Shown here piece by piece: positions 38,624 to 46,336 of a stretch of 64,000 nt of DNA. Each line of letters opens with the position of its first letter. Positions within the stretch are counted from its first letter, which is position 1. The DNA is taken from NCBI RefSeq assembly GCF_025666195.1, contig NZ_CP102592.1:1922001-1986000 (forward strand). Reading direction: 5' to 3'. A program made the position numbers and the translations under genes. A model generated the notes under the pieces. It was given only the letters and a program-made list of their open reading frames with translations. It was not told the DNA's origin and ran no database searches. The DNA is from Xanthomonas sp. CFBP 8443 (GTDB lineage: Bacteria > Pseudomonadota > Gammaproteobacteria > Xanthomonadales > Xanthomonadaceae).

Positions 38624-40443
38624 GCCTGAGTTCCCGACTTCGCGCGCCGCTGCTGCTGGCGATCGTCTGCACGCTTGCGGGGCAGGGCGCCGCCACTGCG
38701 GCCGAACCCGCGCAGGCCGCCGCAGCGACCACCAGCGACGCCGGCGCGCGCTTCAAGGCGTTGTACCTGCGCGAGTGGAAATGGCGCCAGGAGCAGTCCG
38801 CCGGCGCCGACGACGAGGACAGCCAGGGCGCCGCGGCCGACCATCTGCCCAAGGTCGACCTGGCCACGCAGAACCAGCGCACCGCGTATTGGCAGCAGGT
38901 GCTGCGCGAGCTGGATGCGATCGCGCCGGCGCAGCTGTCGGCGCAGGACCAGGTGAACTACCAGGTCTACCGCCAGCAGATCGCGGTGTTCCTGGACCAG
39001 CAGCGCTTCCGCGCCTGGGAGATGCCGTTCAACAGCGACACCGCGTTCTGGAGCAACCTCGGCTTCAGCGCCCGCGCCACGCTGCGCACCCGCGACGACT
39101 ACCAGCGCTACCTGAAGGTGCTGGCCGACATCCCGCGCTACTTCGACGAGCAGATCGTCAACATGCGCGCCGGCCTGGCGCGCGGTTTCAGCCAGCCGAA
39201 GGTGACGTTGGCCGGCCGCGACCAGTCGATCGCCGACGTGGCCTCGGCCAGCGGCGAGGCCAACCTGTTCTACACCCCGTTCAAGAAGATGCCGGCCAGC
39301 ATCCCGGCCGAGGTGCAGGCGCAACTACGGCAACAGGCGCTGGACGCGATCGCGCACAGCGTGGTGCCGGCCTACACCGACCTGCTGCGCTTCATGCGCG
39401 AGGAATACCAGCCCAAGGCGCGCAACACGCTCGCCGGCGAGGCGTTGCCGGACGGCAAGGACTATTACCGCGCGCAGATCCGCGAGTTCACCACGCTGGA
39501 CCTGTCGCCCGAGCAGATCCACCAGATCGGGCTGCGCGAAGTGGCCAAGCTGCGCAAGGACATGGACCAGACCATCGCCGCCAGCGGCTTCGTCGCGCCG
39601 CCGGGGCAGGCGACCTTCCCGGCGTTCCTGAAATTCCTGCGCACCGACCCGCAGTTCTATCCGAAGACGCCGGAGGAGTTGCTCAAGCAGGCGGCGTGGA
39701 TCTCCAAGCGCGTGGACGCCAAGGTCGGCGACTACATCGGCCGGCTGCCGCGGCAGCGCTTCGCGATCGAGCCGGTGCCGCCGGACCTGGCGCCGTTCTA
39801 CACCGGCGGCCGCGGCGGCCCGGGCATCTACCTGGTCAACACCTACGACCTGCCGTCGCGGCCGCTGTACAACCTGACCGCGCTGACCCTGCACGAATCC
39901 TCGCCCGGCCACGCGCTGCAGATGCCGCTGGCGGCCGAACAGCAGGGCCTGCCGGACTTCCGCCGTTACGGCTACATCTCCGCTTACGGCGAAGGCTGGG
40001 CGCTGTACTCGGAATACCTTGGGCGGGAGATGGGGATGTACGACACCGCGTACGACCGCTTCGGCTACCTGACCTACCAGATGTGGCGCGCCTGTCGGCT
40101 GGTGATCGACACCGGCATCCACCACAAAGGCTGGACCCGCGAACAGGCGCAGGCCTACCTGCGCGACAACACCGCGCTGAGCGAACACGAAGTCACCACC
40201 GAGGTCGACCGCTACATCGCCTGGCCGGGACAGGCGCTGTCGTACTACCTGGGCGAGCTGAAGATCATCGAGCTGCGGCGCAAGGCCGAAGCCGCGCTCG
40301 GCGAAAAGTTCGACATCCGCGCCTTCCACGACGCGATCCTGGAAACCGGCTCGGTGCCGCTGCCGGTGCTGGAGCAGCGCATCGACCGTTTCATCGCAGA
40401 GGGTGGGAAATCGCCTTGGGCGCAGGAGGCGCCAAAGCAATAG
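38620..40443 (+). CDS. DUF885 family secreted protein, probable peptidase (copy 2)
   Basis: A 607-residue paralogue of the preceding gene. It has a Sec signal peptide (about 1-27, no lipobox) and the motif HESSPGHALQ from H425, then EGWALYSEYLGREMG. Both copies share TDRYIAWPGQAL-type and FDIRAFHD C-terminal blocks. The ATG at 38620 overlaps the stop of copy 1. An in-frame ATG at 38569 would place 17 residues inside copy 1 and lacks a signal peptide. Confidence 0.88.
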   Translation: MSLSSRLRAPLLLAIVCTLAGQGAATAAEPAQAAAATTSDAGARFKALYLREWKWRQEQSAGADDEDSQGAAADHLPKVDLATQNQRTAYWQQVLRELDAIAPAQLSAQDQVNYQVYRQQIAVFLDQQRFRAWEMPFNSDTAFWSNLGFSARATLRTRDDYQRYLKVLADIPRYFDEQIVNMRAGLARGFSQPKVTLAGRDQSIADVASASGEANLFYTPFKKMPASIPAEVQAQLRQQALDAIAHSVVPAYTDLLRFMREEYQPKARNTLAGEALPDGKDYYRAQIREFTTLDLSPEQIHQIGLREVAKLRKDMDQTIAASGFVAPPGQATFPAFLKFLRTDPQFYPKTPEELLKQAAWISKRVDAKVGDYIGRLPRQRFAIEPVPPDLAPFYTGGRGGPGIYLVNTYDLPSRPLYNLTALTLHESSPGHALQMPLAAEQQGLPDFRRYGYISAYGEGWALYSEYLGREMGMYDTAYDRFGYLTYQMWRACRLVIDTGIHHKGWTREQAQAYLRDNTALSEHEVTTEVDRYIAWPGQALSYYLGELKIIELRRKAEAALGEKFDIRAFHDAILETGSVPLPVLEQRIDRFIAEGGKSPWAQEAPKQ

Positions 40444-40454
40444 GCATACCCAAA

Positions 40455-40862
40455 ACCCCTCTCCCCTCGGGGCGACAGGGCACAGCTTGCGCGCCACCGG
40501 CGCGCGTGCTCTGGAGCCCGCGCCGCTGGCGCGGGCCGGGGCGCGGAGCGGGGGTGAGGGTACGGCGCGAAGCCTCATGCGGTCGAAGCGACACGAGGCT
40601 CGCCCGGACCCTCATCCGCCCCTTCGGGGCACCTTCCCCCGAGAAGGGGGCCATGGTCCCGGGGGGAAAAGGGGGGGGAGGAAGCTTGCAATTGGAGCAG
40701 GAAGCACCTGGGCGCGTCGCTTTGAGCCCCTCTCCCTTCGGGAGAGGGGTTGGGGTGAGGGTACGGCGCGAAGCCTCATGCAGTCGAAACGACACGAGGC
40801 TTCGCCCGTACCCTCATCCGCCCCTTCGGGGCACCTTCTCCCGAAGGGAGAAGGGAACAGTA
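40455..40862. repeat. Tandem intergenic repeats before the permease gene
   Basis: Fills most of the 457-base gap. Two copies, 201 bases apart, of a block beginning GGTGAGGGTACGGCGCGAAG (40553 and 40754) and ending in CTCATCCGCCCCTTCGGGGC and a GGGAGAAGG-type hairpin. Poly-G/C runs occur at 40660-40680. Same family as 26854-26996 and 45806-46180. No gene is visible in it. Confidence 0.85.
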
Positions 40863-40900
40863 GTTAGGAATAGCCGGTTACAACTTCCAGCGGGGGCACC

Positions 40901-42472
40901 ATGGCCACACAAGGCAAGTTCCACAAGCGTCTGAGCCTGACCGACCTGACCTTCATCGGGCTCGGTTCGATCTTCGGTTCCGGTTGGCTGTTCTCGGCCA
41001 GCCACGTGTCGGCCATCGCCGGTCCGGCCGGCATCGTGTCGTGGATCGCCGGCGGCGTGGCGGTGCTGCTGCTGGGCCTGGTGTACTGCGAACTGGGCGC
41101 GGCGCTGCCGCGTGCCGGCGGCGTGGTGCGCTACCCGGAGTATTCGCACGGCGCGCTGCTCGGCTGGTTGATGGGCTTCATCACCCTGATCGCGTTTTCC
41201 AGCCTCATCGCGATCGAGGTCGAGGCCGCTCGGCAGTACGCCGCGGCCTGGTTTCCCTCGCTGAACCAGGCCGGCAGCAGCCATCCCAGCATCGCCGGGT
41301 GGCTGCTGCAGTTCGCGCTGCTGCTGGTGTTCTTCCTGCTCAACTACTTCAGCGTCAAGACCTTCGCCACCGCCAACAACATCGTCAGCGTGTTCAAGTT
41401 CCTGGTGCCGGTGTTGATCATCGTGCTGCTGATGGCGCACTTCAATCCGCAGAACCTGCACGTGCAGGGCTTCGCGCCGTTCGGCGCGGCCGGGGTGGAA
41501 GCGGCGATCTCGGCCGGCGGCATCATCTTCGCCTACCTCGGGCTGACCCCGATCGTGTCGGTGGCCAGCGAGGTGCGCGATCCGCAGCGCAACATCCCGA
41601 TCGCGCTGATCCTGTCGGTGGCGCTGTCCACGGTCATCTACGTGCTGCTGCAGCTGGCGTTCCTGGGCAGCGTGCCGGGCAGCTATCTGGCCCAGGGCTG
41701 GGGCGGCATCGACAAGGCGTTCGCGCTGCCGTACCACGACATCGCGCTGGCGCTGGGCCTGGGTTGGCTGGCGGCGCTGGTGATCTGCGACGCGATGATC
41801 TCGCCCAGCGGCACCGGCAACATCTACATGAACGCCACCCCGCGCGTGGTCTACGGCTGGGCGCGCAGCGGCGGCTTCCTGCCGGTGCTGACCAAGGTGG
41901 ACGCCAAGTCCGGCATTCCGCGCCCGGCGCTGTGGCTGAGCCTGGCGATGTCGGTGTTCTGGACCCTGCCGTTCCCGTCGTGGGAGACGCTGATCCAGGT
42001 GGTGTCGGCGGCGCTGGTGCTGAGCTATGCGGTGGCGCCGGTCACCGTGGCCGCGCTGCGGCGCAGCGCGCCGGAGCTGCCGCGGCCGTTCCTGCTGCGT
42101 GGCATGGGGCTGCTCGGGCCGCTGTCGTTCATCGTCGCCGCGCTGATCGTGTACTGGTCCACCTGGAAAACCTTGTCGTGGCTGCTCGGCCTGCAGATCG
42201 CGATGTTCGCGCTGTACGTGCTGTACCGGCTGCCGCGCGCGTCCGCACGCGCGCTGCTGTGGCGGCAGGTGCGCGGCGCCTTGTGGCTGATCGGCTTCTT
42301 CGTGCTGGTGTTGCTGGTGTCCTACCTGGGCACCTTCGGCGGCATCGGCTGGATCGCGCATCCCTGGGACACGCTGAGCGTGGCGGTGATCGCGTTCGGC
42401 TGCTACCACTGGGGCGCGCGCACCGGATTGCGCAGCGACGAACTGGCGCTGGAAGAGGACGACGGGGAATAG
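40901..42472 (+). CDS. APC superfamily amino acid permease
   Basis: A 523-residue integral membrane protein with about 12-14 hydrophobic helices. The N terminus KRLSLTDLTFIGLGSIFGSGWLFSA carries the APC-family GxGxG-like first helix, and GLTPIVSVASEVRDPQRNIP matches the family helix 6 region. The substrate is not predictable; the position after the hydroxyproline operon makes proline, hydroxyproline or a small peptide-derived amino acid plausible. It is separated from the operon by repeats, so it probably has its own promoter. GGGGGCACC lies before the ATG. Confidence 0.88.
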   Translation: MATQGKFHKRLSLTDLTFIGLGSIFGSGWLFSASHVSAIAGPAGIVSWIAGGVAVLLLGLVYCELGAALPRAGGVVRYPEYSHGALLGWLMGFITLIAFSSLIAIEVEAARQYAAAWFPSLNQAGSSHPSIAGWLLQFALLLVFFLLNYFSVKTFATANNIVSVFKFLVPVLIIVLLMAHFNPQNLHVQGFAPFGAAGVEAAISAGGIIFAYLGLTPIVSVASEVRDPQRNIPIALILSVALSTVIYVLLQLAFLGSVPGSYLAQGWGGIDKAFALPYHDIALALGLGWLAALVICDAMISPSGTGNIYMNATPRVVYGWARSGGFLPVLTKVDAKSGIPRPALWLSLAMSVFWTLPFPSWETLIQVVSAALVLSYAVAPVTVAALRRSAPELPRPFLLRGMGLLGPLSFIVAALIVYWSTWKTLSWLLGLQIAMFALYVLYRLPRASARALLWRQVRGALWLIGFFVLVLLVSYLGTFGGIGWIAHPWDTLSVAVIAFGCYHWGARTGLRSDELALEEDDGE

Positions 42473-42488
42473 GTTGTGCTCGCTTTTT

Positions 42489-42573
42489 TGTAGGAGCGGC
42501 TTCAGCCGCGACAGGCGCTCTGCAGCATCCTGTCGCGGCTGATGGCCCGAGGCCACGTAGAGCCGCTCCTACA
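42489..42573 (+). repeat. REP-like palindrome, copy 4, right arm interrupted
   Basis: Left arm TGTAGGAGCGGCTTCAGCCG is intact; the right arm is split by about 19 bases (GATGGCCCGAGGCCACGTA) between CGCGGCT and AGCCGCTCCTACA. The inserted bases include GGCCCGAGGCC, itself a small palindrome. Confidence 0.85.
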
Positions 42574-42606
42574 GAAGAGCCGGAATTCAGGGGATATCGG
42601 AACGTA

Positions 42607-44940
42607 ATGAACAGACTCCTTACATCGATCGTGCTGGCCGCGGCGTCCTTCGCCGGCCAGGCCCAGGCCGCGCCCAGCGCGGCCGACTACCAGCGCTCGC
42701 TCGGCCTGCGCGAAGCGTGGATGACCTTGACCGAGAACGTCGCGTGGCCGGCGCAGTGGCGCGACGACGGTGCGTTCTACTACCGCAAGACGGTGCCCGG
42801 CGGTTTCGCCTTCGTGCTCGAGGACGTGGCCGGCCAGCGCAAGCAGCCGGCGTTCGATGCGGTGCGGCTGGCGCGCGGGCTGAGCGAGGCGGCAGGCACC
42901 GACTACCCGGCGTTGCGCCTGCCGTTCGACCGCTTCGACTATGCGGCCGACGCCGGCCGCGCCAATGCCGCGATCGTGTTCCAGATCGACTACGCGCCGT
43001 GGCGCTGCACGCTCGCCGATTATGTCTGCGCGCGCGCCGAGGCCGGTCCGCAGCCGCGTCCGCGCGGCTTCGGGGTGGTCCGCGATCCGGCGGTGGCCGC
43101 CGACAACACGCCGCGGCGTTCGCCTGACGGGCGCTGGGAGGCGTTCGCCGACGGCCACGACATCGTGCTGCGCAGCGTCGCCGACGGCCACGTGCTGCGC
43201 CTGAGCGAGGATGGCCGCGCCGACGAGTTCTACGATCCGGAAACGCTGGCCTGGTCGCCGGATTCGCAGCGGCTGGCGCTGTACCGGGTACGGCCCGGAT
43301 TCGCGCGGCGGGTGACGCGGGTGGAGGCGGCGCCGCCGGGCGGCGGCCAGCCGCGCGTGCGTACCCAGTTGTATCCAAAACCTGGCGACGCGGTGGATGT
43401 CGAGCGGCCGGTGCTGTTCGACCTCGGCGGCATGTCCACCGGCGCCGGCGCGCGCCGCATCGACATCGACGCTGCGCTGTTCGCCAATCCCTACCAGCTG
43501 TCGCCGATCCAGTGGCGCAAGGACGGCCGCAGCTTCGTCTTCGACTACGTGCAGCGCGGCTTCCAGCGCATGCGCGCGATCGCGGTGGACGCGGCGAGCG
43601 GCCGCGCGCACGTGGCGGTGGGCGAGGACGCCAAGACCTTCGTCTACGCCGACCGCAGCTTCCGCCACGACGTGGACGGGCTCGGCTCGGAGATCCTGTG
43701 GATCTCCGAGCGCGACGGCTGGCGCCACCTGTACCTGTTCGACGGTGCCAGCGGCAAGGTCAAGCGCCAGATCACCAAGGGCGACTGGATCGTGCGCGAG
43801 GTGCTGCGCGTGGACGATGCGCAGCGGCGCATCTGGTTCTCTGCCAGCGGCATGGACGCGGGCAAGGATCCGTACTACCGGCAACTGTTCGCGGTGGATT
43901 TCGACGGCGGCCGGCTGACCCGGTTGAGCACGGCCGATGCCGACCACGACGTGGCCATCGCCGGCGACGGCCGCCACTACGTGGACACCTATTCGCGCCC
44001 GGACCTGCCGCCGGTGATGGAACTGCATGCCATCGACGGCGCGCTGCTGCAGGTGGTCGAACGCGGCGACATCGGCGAGCTGCAGGCCGCCGGCTGGCGC
44101 GCGCCGCAGACGTTCGTCGCCAAGGGCCGCGACGGCCGCACCGACATCTGGGGCATGGTGGTGCGCCCGCGCGACTACGATCCGCACAAGAAGTACCCTG
44201 TGATCGAGAACATCTACGCCGGCCCGCACGACAGCTTCGTGCCCAAGACCTTCTGGCCGTTCGGCTACCACTCCGGCGGCGACAAGCAGATCGGCATGCA
44301 GGCGCAGGCCGACCTGGGTTTCATCGTGGTGATGATCGACGGCATGGGCACCGCCAACCGTTCCAAGGCGTTCCACGACGTGGCCTGGAAGAACCTCGGC
44401 GATTCCGGCTTCCCCGACCGCATCGCCTGGCACAAGGCGCTGGCCGCGCAGGACCCGTCCTACGATATTTCCCGCGTCGGCATCTACGGCGCCTCGGCCG
44501 GCGGGCAGAGCACGCTCGGCGCGCTGGAACGGCATCCGGACTTCTACAAGGTCGGCGTGGCGTTCGCCGGCTGCTACGACAACCGCATGGACAAGATCAG
44601 CTGGAACGAGCAGTGGATGGGCTGGCCGGTGGATGCCAGCTACGCCGCCGCCTCCGGCGTGGACAACGCGACGAAGCTGCGCGGCGAGCTGCTGCTGATC
44701 GTCGGCGAGCAGGACAGCAACGTCGACCCCGCCTCGACCGCGCAGGTGGTGGATGCGCTGATCAAGGCCGGCAAGGATTTCGACCTGTTGAACGTGCCCG
44801 GCGGCGAGCATTCGGTGGGCCGTTCCAGCGGTCCGATCGACTACGTGCAGCGGCGCCAGTACGACTTCTTCGTGCGGCATCTGCTGGATGCGCCGACGCC
44901 GCGCTGGAATGCGCTGCCGTCGGGCGGGCGCGGTGACTGA
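42607..44940 (+). CDS. S9 family prolyl oligopeptidase/dipeptidyl-peptidase-IV-like protein (copy 1)
   Basis: A 777-residue secreted serine peptidase with a signal peptide (about 1-22), a DPP-IV-type beta-propeller (about 40-510) and a C-terminal alpha/beta hydrolase domain (about 530-777). The triad is S630 ([10 protein letters not shown]), D703 (GEQDSNVDP) and H735 (PGGEHSVG). S9B enzymes remove X-Pro or X-Ala dipeptides. Its nearest neighbour in sequence is the S9 gene at 57801 (see findings). ATG at 42607 gives the signal peptide; the long upstream frame is a shadow of the permease. Confidence 0.93.
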   Translation: MNRLLTSIVLAAASFAGQAQAAPSAADYQRSLGLREAWMTLTENVAWPAQWRDDGAFYYRKTVPGGFAFVLEDVAGQRKQPAFDAVRLARGLSEAAGTDYPALRLPFDRFDYAADAGRANAAIVFQIDYAPWRCTLADYVCARAEAGPQPRPRGFGVVRDPAVAADNTPRRSPDGRWEAFADGHDIVLRSVADGHVLRLSEDGRADEFYDPETLAWSPDSQRLALYRVRPGFARRVTRVEAAPPGGGQPRVRTQLYPKPGDAVDVERPVLFDLGGMSTGAGARRIDIDAALFANPYQLSPIQWRKDGRSFVFDYVQRGFQRMRAIAVDAASGRAHVAVGEDAKTFVYADRSFRHDVDGLGSEILWISERDGWRHLYLFDGASGKVKRQITKGDWIVREVLRVDDAQRRIWFSASGMDAGKDPYYRQLFAVDFDGGRLTRLSTADADHDVAIAGDGRHYVDTYSRPDLPPVMELHAIDGALLQVVERGDIGELQAAGWRAPQTFVAKGRDGRTDIWGMVVRPRDYDPHKKYPVIENIYAGPHDSFVPKTFWPFGYHSGGDKQIGMQAQADLGFIVVMIDGMGTANRSKAFHDVAWKNLGDSGFPDRIAWHKALAAQDPSYDISRVGIYGASAGGQSTLGALERHPDFYKVGVAFAGCYDNRMDKISWNEQWMGWPVDASYAAASGVDNATKLRGELLLIVGEQDSNVDPASTAQVVDALIKAGKDFDLLNVPGGEHSVGRSSGPIDYVQRRQYDFFVRHLLDAPTPRWNALPSGGRGD

Positions 44941-44958
44941 AGCACTCGTCGCCTCGCC

Positions 44959-45042
44959 TGAGGAGCGGCTTCGGCCGCGACGTCGGAGTCGCACGATCCC
45001 GGCGTCGGGGAATCTCTGTCGCGGCTGAAGCCGCTCCTACAG
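44959..45042 (+). repeat. REP-like palindrome, copy 5
   Basis: About 84 bases. Arms TGAGGAGCGGCTTCGGCCGC and TGTCGCGGCTGAAGCCGCTC pair with a few mismatches around a longer, less symmetrical centre than the other copies. It lies just after the S9 peptidase stop. Confidence 0.8.
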
Positions 45043-45268
45043 GGAGCGGCGGCGAGCGTTTGGCGCCGCGGTCCCGGTCAAGCCTGCGCCTTGGCCGCAG
45101 GTTGAGCCAGGAAGGCAGCGCTGGGGTCGGGCGGTGACGGAACGTCGCTGCCTTCGCAGAGGCGGATCCCGGCATCGGCCGATCCGCACAGCGCTGGCCC
45201 TGCTGCACGCGCCGGCGTCGGAAACGGCAGTCGAAGGTGTCCCTGGTCGCAGGTTTCAGTTCCCGCAG
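45043..45268. other. Intergenic stretch with no supported gene
   Basis: Between the REP-like element and the sigma-28-type promoter. Open frames exist on both strands but none has a ribosome-binding site or recognisable protein. A minus-strand frame ending near 45078 (tail FLAQPAAKAQA) is the most protein-like and could be a gene remnant. Confidence 0.4.
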
Positions 45269-45295
45269 TAAAGTTGTCGGCGATCGTGCCGATGG
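45269..45295 (+). promoter_or_regulatory. Sigma-28 (FliA)-type promoter for the flagellar-rod-like gene
   Basis: TAAAGTT at 45269-45275 and GCCGATGG at 45288-45295, with exactly 15 bases between TAAA and GCCGAT, close to the consensus TAAAGTTT-N11-GCCGATAA. It lies about 194 bases before the start of a flagellar-rod-like gene, the expected target type. Confidence 0.7.
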
Positions 45296-45488
45296 CAACA
45301 ACGGGCAACCATTGCGCCTGGAGCAGGGCCGCCACGTTCGTGGCGGTGGCCGGTACGTACGCCTGTCGAGCGGCGACGCGACCGGCTGCGGCCGCAAGCG
45401 CTGCGCAATGGCCACGACGCGCTGCGGGAGACTGTGGCAACTTACCGACCTTGCGACCGCACCGCGGCCGCCCGACGAGCAAACGCGC

Positions 45489-45797
45489 ATGAGTTCCATC
45501 GCCTCGGTGTCCTCGATCGCCCTGTCCGGCATGCGCGCCGCCGCGTCCGGGTTGCAGGCCCGTGCGCACAATGTGGCCAACGCCGCCACCGAGGGCTTCC
45601 AGCGCCAGGTGACGGTGAACCAGGAAGCGCCCGGCGGCGGCGTGACCAGCCAGGTGCAGGCGGTGGGCGGCGAGGGCAGCGACCTGGTCGACGACATGGT
45701 CGGCGGGCTGTCCGCGCGCAACGAATTCCAGGCCAACGCGCGAGTGCTGCGCGCGGCCGACGACACGGTCGGCAGCCTGCTGGACGTCCTGGCCTGA
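45489..45797 (+). CDS. Short flagellar basal-body rod-like protein
   Basis: A 102-residue protein made only of the two end modules of flagellar rod/hook proteins: an N-terminal helix (ALSGMRAAASGLQARAHNVANAATEGFQRQ) like FlgC/FlgG, and a C-terminal helix (NEFQANARVLRAADDTVGSLLDVLA). The central D1-type domain is absent, so it is shorter than FlgC (about 135). It stands alone, far from other flagellar genes, but behind a sigma-28-type promoter. The ribosome-binding site is weak and the leader is long. Function unknown; a structural accessory of the rod or hook is plausible. Confidence 0.75.
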   Translation: MSSIASVSSIALSGMRAAASGLQARAHNVANAATEGFQRQVTVNQEAPGGGVTSQVQAVGGEGSDLVDDMVGGLSARNEFQANARVLRAADDTVGSLLDVLA

Positions 45798-45805
45798 GGC
45801 CACGG

Positions 45806-46180
45806 CCACTCCTTCTTCCATCGGGACCATGGCCCCCTTCTCGGGGGAAGGTGCCCCGAAGGGGCGGATGAGGGTAGGGCAAAGCCTCGTGCACCCAACT
45901 CCGTGAGACGCTTCGCGCCGTACCCTCACCCCAACCCCTCTCCCGGTGGGAGAGGGGCTAGCCGGCCGTTCCTTTTGCCATCGGAGGGAAGGTGCCCCGA
46001 AGGGGCGGATGAGGGTACGGGCAAAGCCTCGTGCACCCAACTCCGTGAGACGCTTCGCGCCGGACCCTCACCCCAACCCCTCTCCCGGTGGGAGAGGGGC
46101 TAGCCGGCCGTTCCTTTTGCCATCGGGGAGAAGGCGCCCCGATGGGGACGAGGGTACGCGCAAAGCCTCATGCAGCCGGT
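45806..46180. repeat. 142-bp tandem repeat, about 2.5 copies
   Basis: GTGCACCCAACTCCGTGAGA occurs at 45889 and 46031, and GCTAGCCGGCCGTTCC at 45957 and 46099, both 142 bases apart. Each unit holds GTGCCCCGAAGGGGC, GATGAGGGTA, CCCTCACCCCAACC and CTCTCCCGGTGGGAGAG hairpins. It fills the gap before the Tat-exported glycosidase-like gene; no gene is visible in it. Confidence 0.9.
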
Positions 46181-46336
46181 CTTGCACAACCTCCGATGGC
46201 ACGCGCGAAGCCTCGTGCCGTCGCCGCCGCCCCGCCCCAGCTATGCAATTTTCCGCACCGATCCGCGCCACAGCGCACAAGACGTAGCGCCACCTGCGGC
46301 GCACGATGATGCGCTATTGCTCATCGGGGACGGGAC

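Noticed and set aside
40444..40900. Open frames spanning the repeats (with RTLIRPFGAPSPEKG-type peptide)
   Set aside because: The same peptide appears wherever the intergenic repeat is translated; it is non-coding repeat, not a protein family.
45078..46040. Minus-strand open frame of 320 codons over the rod-like gene and repeats
   Set aside because: Mixture of repeat translation and antisense to the flagellar-rod-like gene.
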